Below, in pieces: positions 37,413 through 46,551 of a stretch of DNA of 64,000 nucleotides. Within the stretch, counting starts at the first letter, position 1; each line of letters starts with the position of its first letter. Origin of the DNA: Blastopirellula sp. J2-11. GTDB lineage: Bacteria > Planctomycetota > Planctomycetia > Pirellulales > Pirellulaceae. The DNA is taken from positions 992,001 through 1,056,000 of the forward strand of contig NZ_CP097384.1 of NCBI RefSeq assembly GCF_024584705.1, in the 5' to 3' direction. Below the pieces are notes generated by a model. It was not told the origin of the DNA. It did no database searches and saw only the letters and a list, made by a program, of their open reading frames with translations. Made by a program: the position numbers and the translations under genes.

Positions 37413-37612
37413 TAAGACATCCCCATTTTTCGGCCCTTTTTGGGAGAAGAAGAGAATAGGGGTGAAAGTGAAACAAGGCACGTAAGTCATTACTATATAT
37501 ATTTATCTATAGAGCTAGAATTCACTCAGAGTTCACTTTCGCTCTACTTCAATAGCTCCCCGCTGCCGGGCCCACGGCCATCGCAAACTAACTCCCTTCC
37601 CCCAGAACGATC

Positions 37613-37703
37613 AAAGGGGACGGGGGTCTTTTTTGGGGCTTTTCTTATCCGCGACAGCACTCGAAAGCACCCGGCATGAAAACAATGACCCCCGTCCCCT
37701 TTT
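37613..37703. repeat. REPIN-like element A1
   Basis: AAAGGGGACGGGGGTC at the left end and its reverse complement at the right flank about 60 bases, making a 91-bp REP pair. An identical copy is at 47061-47151. The right half is repeated once more in tandem (37704-37753). Gene-free sequence. Confidence 0.8.
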
Positions 37704-37753
37704 CTTCGCCCCTCGAAAGCACCCGGCATGAAAACAATGACCCCCGTCCCCTT

Positions 37754-38159
37754 TTCTTCGCCCCTCGCCTGGTGCGGTAGGCATTCCCAGCCGGTGAAAC
37801 TTTGGCTGCGGTGATAGCACGCGGGAACCTGAATCGACAAAGCACCAATGGTTTGGCTGGGATTGATGAGAGAGTCTCCTGAGGATGAGCACTGAGATGA
37901 TTGGAATGTGGGATAAGTGGGGAGATGTTTTACTGGTCAGTGTTCAGATCAACACTTCAAAGCTTAAAGTAACTTGAACCACGGCATGATTGGCATCATG
38001 GTTGAACTCATCGTCCTAAATCGCCAAATTTTTCTGACGTTGATGCTGCTTAGCAGTCTGAAGAGAAAACACTGGCTGAAAAGGGCGGATGAAGAGACAG
38101 GAAGCCAGGGCTTAACGTGGCACTTGAAAATCCCGTGTTCGTCATTGCCATCCAGCCCA
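37754..38159. other. 406-base region without a recognisable gene
   Basis: Follows the tandem REP halves and precedes the stop of the immunity gene. Short open frames lack coding character. Confidence 0.4.
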
Positions 38160-38642
38160 TTAAGCTTGTATAGACCGTCGAATCTCATCAATATCGTTTC
38201 TTAATTTCAAATCCGGCACGAACAACAAAACCGTGTCGACTAGATCCATCGTGACATTGTGGACCTCACGGGCAAATGCCTTAGCTTCAAACCGAACGCC
38301 TTTGTGTGATGGCTGGCGAGAATCGCTAATCGATATCTCATTCTGAATTGTTTTTCTGACAGTAATATCATACGATTGATGCGGACTAATAATCCGTGAG
38401 TATTCAAGCACCTTCGCCTCGTGAAGCGCCGTCCTTAATTGTGACACAAAGAAGAAGCAGGCGGCGTTCTCGACGATTAGGCAGTGTCCACTGCTTGACT
38501 CCTCAACAAACAAGAAACGACCGAACACAAGTTCGTGAATCAAGTCAATTGTTGAAATGGTCGCCGTGGGAAATCCACGCAATTGGCGTACATCGCTGGA
38601 TGATGCCGCAAATATCAACCTGCATTCGTTGATTTTTCTCAT
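38160..38642 (-). CDS. Probable immunity protein for the adjacent HINT toxin
   Basis: A 160-aa soluble protein without a signal peptide and without a family I recognise. Its ATG overlaps the toxin stop as ATGA (38639-38642), the tight coupling typical of toxin-immunity pairs. It is AT-richer than the chromosome around it. Secondary-structure pattern is mixed alpha/beta. The immunity role is inferred only from position and overlap. Confidence 0.6.
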   Translation of the reverse strand: MRKINECRLIFAASSSDVRQLRGFPTATISTIDLIHELVFGRFLFVEESSSGHCLIVENAACFFFVSQLRTALHEAKVLEYSRIISPHQSYDITVRKTIQNEISISDSRQPSHKGVRFEAKAFAREVHNVTMDLVDTVLLFVPDLKLRNDIDEIRRSIQA

Positions 38643-39739
38643 AGTGGAAACACCGTCTTTACATTATTACCGAGATCTAGAAAAACCTGGATTACGCTGG
38701 TCGGCGCACCATTCTGATTTTGTCCAATGACACGCCCAACATCGATACTAATCGCCTTCGTGTTTCCCTGGAGCCCTTTGTTAACGACTGTTCCGCGATT
38801 CAAAGCGTCGCTCACCAAACCTTTAATCTTGGATTTCGAGGAGAATTCTGAGGAAAACCTACTAACATCGGAGTAACCTGCACCTCTTCCATGTCGTAGC
38901 CAAACGTGGTCCAGGGCGTTAACTTCGCGTCGGTGAACATTATAGTACTGGTTTGTCCAATTTGCCTTTTTGGGGACAGTACAGCTATTGTGTACTAATG
39001 CGCCAAGAGATCCAACTCTATACACGTGCTCCGTTGTTTCGAGATTATAGACAAAATCGGTGTGTTCGACTGACGCAATCGAAGCGACTTTACGGGAGCC
39101 AACGATTGTGTCAAGTCGCTCTCCAGCGACCAGGTCTCCTGCCTCAACATAGTCCTCACGGTCGGCCGACCAATACAAATGCCCTGAGGTAACGGTGGTG
39201 GGCGTCACTTGCCCTTCTACGCAAACACTGAGGACCTCGGCCTTGTCGTCTAGCTCATGCCGAAATCGTCCTGTGACGAGCGTGCCAGGACCGGGCTGAA
39301 TTTCTGGGCAAGGCGAAATCTCAAGTATTCGTGCATGACCAAATGCTCCCATTTCGGGCATATCTAGTAGTACGATTGCGCCTGGCTTTGCGCCGACTGC
39401 ATGTATCCACTCCTCTGGACGCAAGAGGTCAATCCATAAATCCTTTCCGCACATCTTCGTCATCCGAAGCGAGATTTTTCGCCAGGACGCTTGTTCGACC
39501 TCGTCTTTTTCTGCCTGTTCTCGCAGAGGATTTATTCCTGCAACTCGCTGCCCCAATCGGACTTCCGAGATGGGGATGGAGCATTGCGATGAGTCTAGAT
39601 CCGGAACGAATCGCAAAGCGGCGACCGCTCCAGGAAGATTCCACGCGAAGCCCAGCGTCGCCGCGATCAACAGGCAGAACAGCAGCCAGGTTTTCGCCAG
39701 CCAGCCGAAGCGATTAGATTTGGCGTTCAGATCGATCAT
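38639..39739 (-). CDS. Membrane-anchored HINT polymorphic toxin
   Basis: A 366-aa protein in four parts. (1) A membrane anchor at 13-33 (AKTWLLFCLLIAATLGFAW). (2) A HINT start (SSQCSIPISEVRLGQRV, about 49-66) interrupted by a large insertion. (3) The HINT core and end: TSGHLYWSADREDYVEAGDL, then FVYNLETTEHVYRVGSLGAL followed by VHNSC, about 184-251, the usual self-cleavage boundary. (4) A C-terminal toxin domain of about 110 residues with DHVWLRHGRGAGYSDVSRF, SKIKGLVSDAL and a final VKTVFPL. The tail resembles BECR/Ntox-type ribonuclease domains (His-Arg-rich start, terminal TxFP), which I cannot confirm. It overlaps the immunity gene by 4 bp. Confidence 0.75.
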   Translation of the reverse strand: MIDLNAKSNRFGWLAKTWLLFCLLIAATLGFAWNLPGAVAALRFVPDLDSSQCSIPISEVRLGQRVAGINPLREQAEKDEVEQASWRKISLRMTKMCGKDLWIDLLRPEEWIHAVGAKPGAIVLLDMPEMGAFGHARILEISPCPEIQPGPGTLVTGRFRHELDDKAEVLSVCVEGQVTPTTVTSGHLYWSADREDYVEAGDLVAGERLDTIVGSRKVASIASVEHTDFVYNLETTEHVYRVGSLGALVHNSCTVPKKANWTNQYYNVHRREVNALDHVWLRHGRGAGYSDVSRFSSEFSSKSKIKGLVSDALNRGTVVNKGLQGNTKAISIDVGRVIGQNQNGAPTSVIQVFLDLGNNVKTVFPL

Positions 39740-39952
39740 GTCGCAGTCCTGTAGGTTCGCTGAAGGGAAATTTAATAGATTAAATCATTGAATCTTGCAG
39801 GTCTTTTAGCAGAGTGAGATTCTAGGCGTTTTGAATTTTCCATGATTGTCTATCCAAACATTAAGGTTCGGGCGCCATTAGCTGTTGCTGGAAGTCACGT
39901 CGGGAGTCGAACAATGCGAAATGTGCCGATGCATTCCCTTGCTAACTCACAC

Positions 39953-40300
39953 TTATTCGGGTAAATGTTCGTTTAAAAAATCCAGGGCGATTGAAGGGTT
40001 TACGTGATCCGTCCATTCCTTAAATGCCGCAGCTAAGATCTCAAACATTAAATCCGCACCTTCCGATCCGAAAAAAAACACAGCATTTCTTCCCGGCATA
40101 AACAACTCGAACGCACGCCGGTCCGCACCAATTTGATTTGTTGATTCGTACCAAGCAAAACGGAAGCACAGCTCGCATCCGCCTATCTTCGTCTCGTACC
40201 ATTCATTGGCCTCATCCCTTTTCTCCACCCACTGAACCTGTCCGCTCTTCGTGCATCGGAGCAGTTTCTGGAGAACGAGAATATCATTTTCGTGTATCAT
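39953..40300 (-). CDS. Small hypothetical, orphan immunity candidate, copy 1
   Basis: A 115-aa soluble protein with no recognised family; composition is rich in Phe, Trp and acidic residues (FRFAWYEST, FFFGSEGADLMFEILAAAF, EWTDHVNPSI). Size, soluble nature and place in a toxin island suggest an immunity protein. Lies head-to-tail upstream of the HINT toxin gene on the same strand. Identical product encoded at 47338-47685. Confidence 0.6.
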   Translation of the reverse strand: MIHENDILVLQKLLRCTKSGQVQWVEKRDEANEWYETKIGGCELCFRFAWYESTNQIGADRRAFELFMPGRNAVFFFGSEGADLMFEILAAAFKEWTDHVNPSIALDFLNEHLPE

Positions 40301-40375
40301 CTTGTGCTAACTTTTACGCCGGTAACGCATAGCTTGTTGAACTGATCGACCAAACGCGCAGGGATTTGCCAGGTT

Positions 40376-40517
40376 CGTAGGGTGCGTCGAGACGCAACTG
40401 GAACCTGCTCAATCAACCGCCAACCCCTCCAGCGTGGCAACGCAAGTGATCGCAGCGATTACGTTACCACGCCGACTTATTTGGCCGCTTGGTCAGTAGG
40501 GCTTCGTGCGTCTTGAC
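40376..40517. repeat. MITE-like element, copy 2, split by IS4 element
   Basis: Same sequence as 47759-47916 up to GTCTTGAC, where the IS begins; the remaining bases GCACCCTAC resume at 42150. Confidence 0.85.
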
Positions 40518-42141
40518 CTTAAGTCCGCCCACATCTCACGCGCATGAATTCCAGATCTGTCGATTTCCTGATCGCCCGTGCTAGCGTCTTTAAATTGGGC
40601 GGTGGCTTATAGCTTGGCGTTTTGCATTGGATTTATCGAGACTTCATGGGGGAATTTAGGGTGGATTTCTGATTGGCGATTGCATGGATGAAAGAGGAGG
40701 CAACCTACTTTTTCACCAAGAACGGAGTCGATCATGAGCGTCACTCAACAAGCGAATCAGAGTTTGGGGCAAGCCATGTTTGGGCAGGCGGAGTTGGGCG
40801 ACAAGCGACGCACCAACCGCGCGGTTGCGGCATTTGACTCCCTCTGTCGGCATCCCGGCGGGACGTTGCCCGAGAAGTTGGCGATAGGCGCGGAACTGAA
40901 AGGGCTTTATCGACTCTGCGAAAATGATGCGGTCGAGCATTCCGCGTTGATTGCGGCGATGCATGAATACACGCTCGCTCGCATCGAAGAGCATCAAGGC
41001 CCCGTTCTGGTCGTGCATGACGCCACCGAGTTGGATTACTCGACACTCTATTCGTTGACGGACGACCTGGGTCAGATCGGCCGCGGCAATCATCGCGGCT
41101 ACATCTGTCAGAACGTGCTGGCCGTTGATTCCGAGTCGGGCGAAGTCTTGGGTCTGCTCGATCAGATCTTGCATTGCCGCGACGAAGTGCCTGAGAACGA
41201 AACGCTGCCTGAGCATCGCAATCGCGAGACGCGAGAAAGCCTGCTTTGGCCTCGCGGCGCGCAGCATCTGCCGGACGATTGGCGCTTGATTGACGTGGCC
41301 GATCAAGGGGCGAGCACGTTTGAGTTTTTCGAGCATGAATACCGCAGCGGTCGACGCTTTGTGATTCGCAACGGTAAATCTCGCAAGGTCTATCCGGGGC
41401 ATGAAGCGAGCGGTCAAAAGCGGCTTTTACGGGGGTATGCGAAGAGTTTGCCGGAACTGGGACGTTTCACGATGGATGTTCAATCGCAACGCGGCAAGCA
41501 AGCCCGAAAGGCGCGGAAGCAGGCTGAGTTTATCTTGCGAGGAGGTCCGATTCTGCTCTGCGCGCCGCACGGCAAACATGGACATCACGGTAATGATCGG
41601 CTCTCCATTTATGTAACGTATGTCGAGGAAGCCGCTCCGCCGCGAAAAGAAAAACAAGTCAGTTGGCTGCTGCTGACGAACGAGCCTGTGCGTACGTTTG
41701 ACGACGCTTGGCGCGTGGCTCAGTGGTATGAACGGCGGTGGGTTATCGAGGAATTTCACAAGGCGCAGAAGACCGGTTGCGGGATTGAGAAATTGCAATT
41801 CACCAACGTCCATCGCTTGCAACCGGCGATCGCGATGCTCTCGGCGGTGGCGTTAACCTTGCTAAATTTCCGCACGGCAAGTCGCAGCCCCGACGCCAAA
41901 ACGCGTCCGGCGAGCGAAGTCATCGATCCGGAATATGTCGAGGTGCTCAGCCGCTGGCGACACGGGAAGTACGATGCAAACTGGTCCGTGTACGAATTTT
42001 TCTACGCACTGGCACGCCTCGGCGGTCACCAAAACCGTAGAAACGATAAACCGCCCGGCTGGCTGATCCTGTGGCGAGGCTGGGAAAAAATGCAGTGCAT
42101 GATCGATGGATATCGAGTTGCGAAATGTGGGTAAACCTAAG
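40518..42141 (+). mobile_element. Complete IS4-family insertion sequence, 1,624 bp
   Basis: Flanked by GTCTTGAC at 40510-40517 and 42142-42149, an 8-bp target duplication whose empty site is seen at 47895-47902. Imperfect terminal repeats: CTTAAGTCCGCCCACAT at the left and CTTAGGTTTACCCACAT (inverted) at the right. Carries one transposase gene. Tn5-like transposase and 8-bp duplication fit the ISPepr1-type branch of IS4. Confidence 0.92.
40734..42134 (+). CDS. IS4-family (Tn5-like) transposase
   Basis: A 466-aa DDE transposase. MFGQAELGDKRRTNRAVAAF (15-34) is the Tn5-like DNA-binding start. VLVVHDATELDY gives the first Asp and LIDVADQGASTFEFF the second, and WYERRWVIEEFHKAQKTGCGIE is the Y-(2)-R-(3)-E-(6)-K signature with the catalytic Glu. 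ATG 40734 has GGAG eight bases upstream. Full length and without stops, so possibly active. Moves the IS40518-42141 element. Confidence 0.93.
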   Translation: MSVTQQANQSLGQAMFGQAELGDKRRTNRAVAAFDSLCRHPGGTLPEKLAIGAELKGLYRLCENDAVEHSALIAAMHEYTLARIEEHQGPVLVVHDATELDYSTLYSLTDDLGQIGRGNHRGYICQNVLAVDSESGEVLGLLDQILHCRDEVPENETLPEHRNRETRESLLWPRGAQHLPDDWRLIDVADQGASTFEFFEHEYRSGRRFVIRNGKSRKVYPGHEASGQKRLLRGYAKSLPELGRFTMDVQSQRGKQARKARKQAEFILRGGPILLCAPHGKHGHHGNDRLSIYVTYVEEAAPPRKEKQVSWLLLTNEPVRTFDDAWRVAQWYERRWVIEEFHKAQKTGCGIEKLQFTNVHRLQPAIAMLSAVALTLLNFRTASRSPDAKTRPASEVIDPEYVEVLSRWRHGKYDANWSVYEFFYALARLGGHQNRRNDKPPGWLILWRGWEKMQCMIDGYRVAKCG

Positions 42142-42149
42142 GTCTTGAC

Positions 42150-42232
42150 GCACCCTACTAAACTGAGAAAAACGGCCCCCGTCCCCTTTGAACCCTTTGA
42201 GAAAAACGACCCCCGTCCCCTTTGAACCCTTT
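42150..42232. repeat. MITE remnant and two REP half-units
   Basis: GCACCCTACTAAACTGAG continues the split MITE, then two tandem copies of GAGAAAAACGACCCCCGTCC-type units (34-bp period), ending CCCCTTTGAACCC. A single such unit follows the intact copy at 47917. Confidence 0.75.
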
Positions 42233-42257
42233 CATTTTGGTATAGGATGATCCCGTA

Positions 42258-42695
42258 TCAATAAACGTTCGAGAACTCCTCGAAATTCATCCACTGTACA
42301 TCGCTAATTCCTTCGGTAGTTTCCAAGGTTTGGAAAACGTTCTTCAGTAACTTGGAGAAGTGTTGCAATGGTCGCCTAAACAACCAGCCGATGAGTCCCA
42401 TTACCGGGTAAACTTGAATCACCCAACAATCTACAGGAGGCTCACCGATCAGAGCCCAGTGAACATGCAACTCGTAGCGCTCGCCGCCCAAAATTACGTC
42501 TAACGTCCAGGCTGATTCGTCTTGGTGAGGACCGTTAATGCTTGTAACTTCATCAAATGCTCGAAGTCTTTCTTTGACAAATGCAGCACAATCCTTTCCC
42601 CACGGAGGTGCAAGATCAGGACCTTCCTTTGGCCATGCGAAGCTGAAAAGAGCGCTCCGAAAGACGACATAGGTCTTCGACGGTTCTTCATTCAT
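42258..42695 (-). CDS. Hypothetical protein, immunity candidate
   Basis: A 145-aa protein from ATG 42695. TYVVFRSALFSFAWP, AFVKERLRAF, YELHVHWALIGEPPVDCW and a hydrophobic IQVYPVMGLIGWLFRRP are visible; no family recognised. Located next to a fragment of a polymorphic toxin (42848-43147, same strand), so it may be the surviving immunity gene of that toxin. This is inference from context. Confidence 0.55.
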   Translation of the reverse strand: MNEEPSKTYVVFRSALFSFAWPKEGPDLAPPWGKDCAAFVKERLRAFDEVTSINGPHQDESAWTLDVILGGERYELHVHWALIGEPPVDCWVIQVYPVMGLIGWLFRRPLQHFSKLLKNVFQTLETTEGISDVQWMNFEEFSNVY

Positions 42696-42847
42696 CGATG
42701 TTGGTCCCCCAAAAATGACTGCCAGCCAGCGATGCGCCAAGGGCGAATTCGGCGCCAATAATCTTCAAACCCGCCGGGCTTCCAAACCAAAGGTATCCGA
42801 GTCGGCTGCCGTCTAGTCATGCAGCGACTATGTGAACCTGGCACAAA

Positions 42848-43147
42848 TCACCGGAACGACATGAAATCGACCTGCCTCACCCTTACTCCCATGCCAAATG
42901 CACCAAGAGCCGTTCCAAGATAGTCTCCTTGCTGATATGCGTCATAGGATTGATAGACGTTCGCACCAAAATCAGCAGTTTTCACGACATCCGAGAATCG
43001 GCCAATTGCACGGACCCCTCTTGTCGCATCGAGGGCCACTCCTGCACCACCTGGGATTATTGGAATCGCCAAAGCGATCAGGTCAGTCGTGATTCCAACC
43101 GCATCAAAAATTGCCCCGCCAAAATTGCCTTCATTGAGATTATGTCG
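42848..43147 (-). pseudogene. Toxin-region fragment fused to transposase debris
   Basis: About 95 residues beginning HNLNEGNFGGAIFDAVGITT, then LIALAIPIIPGGAGVALDATRG and ADFGANVYQSYDAYQQGDYLG: the Gly/Ala-rich spacer style found between HINT or RHS parts and toxin tips. The upstream end joins directly to an ISAs1 transposase fragment near 43147, and no toxin tip is left downstream. So it is a decayed piece, not a working gene. Confidence 0.6.
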
Positions 43148-43463
43148 GTAACTGTAACCGTCCGGCCAACCACTCAATCGCCGTCGGCCCGTCCGCACCG
43201 GCGATCACGGCGCACATCGCAATGAGCACGACATTGACCAACTTATGTCGCTGATTCACATGCGACCGCGAGTCGTCAAGCGACTGAAAATATTTCGCCA
43301 ATTCCCGAAGTTCCGCCTCGGCGACAACCCGTTTCGTGATCCGCTTCTTCTTCCCTTTCTTCGCCACGCCAATCTCCCGCTGAAAAGTGTTCAGTTGGAG
43401 AACGATTGTCGCAAAGATTCGCTTGCCGCGCTAGGCTAAATTGCCTAGAGTGCGCGATAGCCG
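43148..43463 (-). pseudogene. ISAs1-family transposase remnant (5' end only)
   Basis: From ATG 43367, about 73 residues match the ISAs1 DDE-associated N-terminus: ELAKYFQSLDDSRSHVNQRH and AVIAGADGPTAIEWLAG, as in the copy at 44533-45246. The outer end near 43463 (GTGCGCGATAGCCGTGCC) resembles the terminal repeat of that copy. The gene stops abruptly at the junction with toxin debris. Confidence 0.75.
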
Positions 43464-43495
43464 TGCCGCAGCCAGTTGGCTGCCAAGCAGTAGAT

Positions 43496-43975
43496 TCATT
43501 TTGTATTACGGAGAGCACTCAACAGCCTGGCTGCTCGGAGGACTGCTTCGTAAAGCAGAGTTCCAGTAATGATCCAAACAGGAAGGAATACCAGCCAACA
43601 AATGCTTTTAAAAAGCGAGTCATCCGCAAGCGGCCTGGCCACGGTATTCAGAATAACGAAATAAGGCACGTAGAATAGAATGCTGGTAAATAAAAGAGCA
43701 CGCGACGCATGTTCTATATGATTGTCAAGATCATCATTCTTTCCACCCACGTAAAGAGATATATTCACAGATAATACTATTTCGTAAAAACCGAGCACTG
43801 TCGCAGAAGTGATCACTGCTGTAATGATAAACAGAAAACAGTCCGTACGATGGATATCAGCTCCAAAGTTCTCTAGTAAAATCGTTAGGGAGCGATATAG
43901 AAAGACACCATTGAAAAATATAGCTCCCGTAAAAGCCATCATCAACGAGAATCCTGAAAACATGTCGAGCATCAT
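43496..43975 (-). CDS. Hypothetical membrane protein
   Basis: About 160 aa with four likely membrane spans (LMMAFTGAIFFNGVFLYRSL, FLFIITAVITSATVLGFYEI, ALLFTSILFYVPYFVIL, SICWLVFLPVWIITGTLLYE). The start is uncertain: ATG 43975 is preferred, since the longer frame runs into an IS end. AT-rich compared with chromosomal genes. Inserted between two ISAs1 copies; function unknown. Membrane immunity proteins of this kind protect against pore-forming toxins, but nothing proves that here. Confidence 0.55.
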   Translation of the reverse strand: MMLDMFSGFSLMMAFTGAIFFNGVFLYRSLTILLENFGADIHRTDCFLFIITAVITSATVLGFYEIVLSVNISLYVGGKNDDLDNHIEHASRALLFTSILFYVPYFVILNTVARPLADDSLFKSICWLVFLPVWIITGTLLYEAVLRAARLLSALRNTK

Positions 43976-44068
43976 GGCAATGATCCGAAAGCCGAATTGC
44001 ACAGGCGTCAAAAATGGGCTAGGCTCTGTCAGAAAACGAAAATTTGACTTCTGCCGCCCAACCTCGAA

Positions 44069-45352
44069 GGCACGGCTGACGCACACTAACTCCGTGTCAG
44101 TCCCAGGATTTCGGCAAGGAAGTTGACGTTCCAGCCCGCCATGCGCCTTCGCATCACGATACTTTCTTTGCTTTTGTGTTGTTTGATCAGTGACACCGCG
44201 AGGCGTTTAAGCCACGCCAAGTTCTCGGCTGCGATGCGATTTCGCAGGCGACTATCGTCTTCGCGGAACGTGACGTCCAGCGTCCAGTGCAGCGAATTTT
44301 CGATTCCCCAGTGGCCTCGAACCGCCGAAGCGAACTGCTTCGCATCAGGCTTCAGTGAGCTTATATAATATCGCGTATCCCACGTCTCGCGTCCCTTTTC
44401 TTCGCTGATGCGAATCGCAACGCCGATCGACTTCAGACCTGGCCAGGCGTCGCCGGCAGACACTTCATCGGGCAGCTTCAGTTGATAGTAAAACAGCTTG
44501 TCGATGCGGCCGTGGCCTTTTGCTTGCTCTTCTTAACGCTCGACTTTGACGCCCGCGAAATCGTTCTCCAAACGCAGCGTAATGTAGTCGCGCACTTGCT
44601 CATGGAGACGCTCTTGATTCCCTTTCAGCGCGAGAACGTAGTCGCCTTTGCCGTGAACAATTTTCTCCGCTACGTCGCGTTGACAGCCTGCCGCATCGAG
44701 CGTAACTATCGCCTTGCGAACGTCGAGTTGCTCAATTAACTCGGGGAAAATCGCGATTTCGTTCGACTTGTCACCGGCCGCCATTTGCCCGAGACTAACG
44801 CCGGCTCGCACCGCCCAAGCGCTCACCAAGCACAGCGGACCAAGCCCTCGCTTGCGGTCATGCGATCGCCGCAGCACCTTGCCGTCGATCGCAATGATCT
44901 CCCGGGCGTCTTCGTCTATCGTCGCCTCTTGTCGCATCGCTTGCAGCCACTCGTCAAAACATTTTTGAAACGCATTCGGCTTCTGCAGCGCGAGCAAGCG
45001 ACCGATCGTATCATGCGAAGGCACTCCGCCAGGAAGCTCCAATCGTTTCTTCAACCAATCGGCGTGCGACTCGGCCCAGATCGCAATCGACCGCGGCCCA
45101 TCCGCCCCGGCGATCACCGCCAGCACGCAGATGACAAGAATGTCGCCTAGCAGATGCTTGCGATTGATATGGCAACGCGGATCATCAAGTTCCGCAAAGT
45201 AGTCGAGAATAGAAACGACGTCGTCCTGGTCCATCTTGCCGGCCATCCGCTCTTCCTGCGATGCGTGAAGCGAAATCGGAAAAGCATTATCATCGCAGAA
45301 TTGAACCCGCCGCGCTACGCTAGATTACCCAAAGTGCGCGCTGGCCGTGCCC
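44069..45352 (-). mobile_element. ISAs1-family insertion sequence, about 1.28 kb, inactivated
   Basis: Ends GGCACGGCTGACGCACACT (left) and, inverted at the right, GGCACGGCCAGCGCGCACT are near-identical terminal repeats. The transposase gene inside is frameshifted. The right end abuts a HINT-domain fragment. Confidence 0.75.
44086..45246 (-). pseudogene. ISAs1-family transposase, frameshifted
   Basis: Two open parts cover a full ISAs1 transposase. The 5' part (45246-44533, 237 aa) has YFAELDDPRCHINRKHLLGD, IAIDGKVLRRSHD and VTLDAAGCQRDVA. The 3' part (to 44086) has VRGHWGIENSLHWTLDVTFREDDSR. Between them the frame shifts by -1 around 44525-44535: the first part ends at TAA, while KGHGRIDKLFYYQLKLPDEV runs on in the other frame. 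A programmed shift is not known for this family, so it is probably dead. Confidence 0.85.
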
Positions 45353-45579
45353 CCCCCCACTCTGTAGACGTGTTCGCAGGTTTCAAGATTATACACGAAA
45401 CCGTTGAACTGACTCTCCGAAACTGAGTCGACACGCTTAAGGCCTACGACGGAATTGAGAACTTCTCCTGGAACAAGTCGATTGGCCTCGACAAATTCAT
45501 TTCGACTTGCCGACCAAAATTGATGCGAATCCGTAACAATAGCGGCAAAAAGATAAGGCCGTGGATAAAAAAGCGGCAT
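45353..45579 (-). pseudogene. HINT toxin fragment
   Basis: About 75 residues match the HINT core of the toxin at 38639-39739: TDSHQFWSASRNEFVEANRL, VLNSVVGLKRVDSV and FVYNLETCEHVYRVG. It breaks off at the ISAs1 end where the other toxin goes on to the self-cleavage site, and its 5' side stops at an IS630 remnant. Both the N-terminal part and the toxin tip are missing. Confidence 0.8.
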
Positions 45580-46143
45580 AGGATATGGACCGGCTTGGTG
45601 CTGATCGACGAAGGCGGGTTCCAGCTACAACTGTTGGTGCGACGCTACTGGGCTTTGCAAGGATAGAGGCAAGTTGTGAACAACTGGGATCAACATGACC
45701 GTATCACTACGATAGCGGTACTGATCTGGATCCTGCAAGGCGGGCGACGGCATCTCTTTTTTGAGATGCAAACGCACAACGAAAAGGCGACTAGATTCGT
45801 CTGGTTTCTGCGTGCCGTTTATCAGGAACTCAATCGTCCGCTGATCGCGATTTCGTATCGTTCTAACGCTCACCGCAAATCGGATCGCGCGTTGCAGTGG
45901 TTAGGAGCGAAGTGGAATACAGCCAAATGGCTGTCGCCATACCGCCCAGAACTGAACCCGGTCGAGCGCCTCCGGTCAACCGCCAAGTGGGGAGGATCTT
46001 GCCACTGGCTTTGCGCGGACATCGAAGCATTGAAAGCGGGCGTCTTGGGCGAACTGATCGAGCGGGTGCTCGGCAGACGCTTGCTGGAAAGCCACTTTGC
46101 GACAGGCGGGACTCAAGTGAGCTTTTGGCGTAGTGTTCCATAG
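45580..46143 (+). pseudogene. IS630-family transposase remnant
   Basis: In one frame: LVLIDEGGFQLQLLVRRYWA, an in-frame TAG at 45664, then HLFFEMQTHNEKATRFVWFL, SYRSNAHRKSDRALQW and LSPYRPELNPVERLRSTAKW, the last being the C-terminal DDE/PELNPxE signature of IS630/Tc1. The 5' half of the gene is absent. Inactive. Confidence 0.75.
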
Positions 46144-46180
46144 GGCGAATTGTTTATTCTGGGAGAGCGAAGGACTACCA

Positions 46181-46417
46181 ATGACTAGGAAAGTAGGAAC
46201 ATACAAGCTTCAGAAATGCTCGGACGTTGACAGAAAGTATCCTATTTTTGAAGTCGTAGACGAAACCGGAACGGCAATCATGGATTTTTCTATCGAGGAA
46301 GACAGCAATGTAACGGAAGTCCTGTTTTATGAGTCCATCACTGGGCGTGTGATGGCGGTTGAAATCCTCCAGAGAATTGTTTTTGAAGGGTTAAGGTTGC
46401 TAGAAAATGAGAAGTAA
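46181..46417 (+). CDS. Small hypothetical, immunity candidate
   Basis: A 78-aa acidic soluble protein starting at ATG 46181 with GGGAGAG upstream. YKLQKCSDVDRKYPIFEVVD, ILQRIVFEGLRLLENE; no family recognised. The good ribosome-binding site and intact frame amid pseudogenes suggest it is under selection. Its place in the toxin island makes an immunity role plausible, not shown. Confidence 0.55.
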   Translation: MTRKVGTYKLQKCSDVDRKYPIFEVVDETGTAIMDFSIEEDSNVTEVLFYESITGRVMAVEILQRIVFEGLRLLENEK

Positions 46418-46551
46418 GGTCGCGTTCGCTTAGCTTCGGCAATCGCGAAGCCGTCCAAACGGTCAATTGTCATCACTAGGGGCCGTCCGGCCTTTTTATG
46501 GACTGCCTTGGAAACAATGGCGACAACTTGACGTCCAAAATGGAGACCGCC

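Larger units (their letters stand above)
39773..40517. repeat. Segmental duplication, copy 1 (interrupted by an IS element)
   Basis: 745 bp that match 47158-47902 at a constant offset of 7,385; I saw no difference in the stretches compared. Contains the 115-aa gene at 39953-40300 and most of a MITE-like element. The right part of the MITE continues after the IS at 42150. Confidence 0.9.

Noticed and set aside
37440-37679. 79-codon plus-strand frame crossing the REPIN at 37613
   Set aside because: Its end is the same peptide as that read from the REPIN at 47061, showing it is repeat read-through.
40713-41417. 234-codon frame opposite the IS4 transposase
   Set aside because: Shadow frame of a strongly supported transposase gene.
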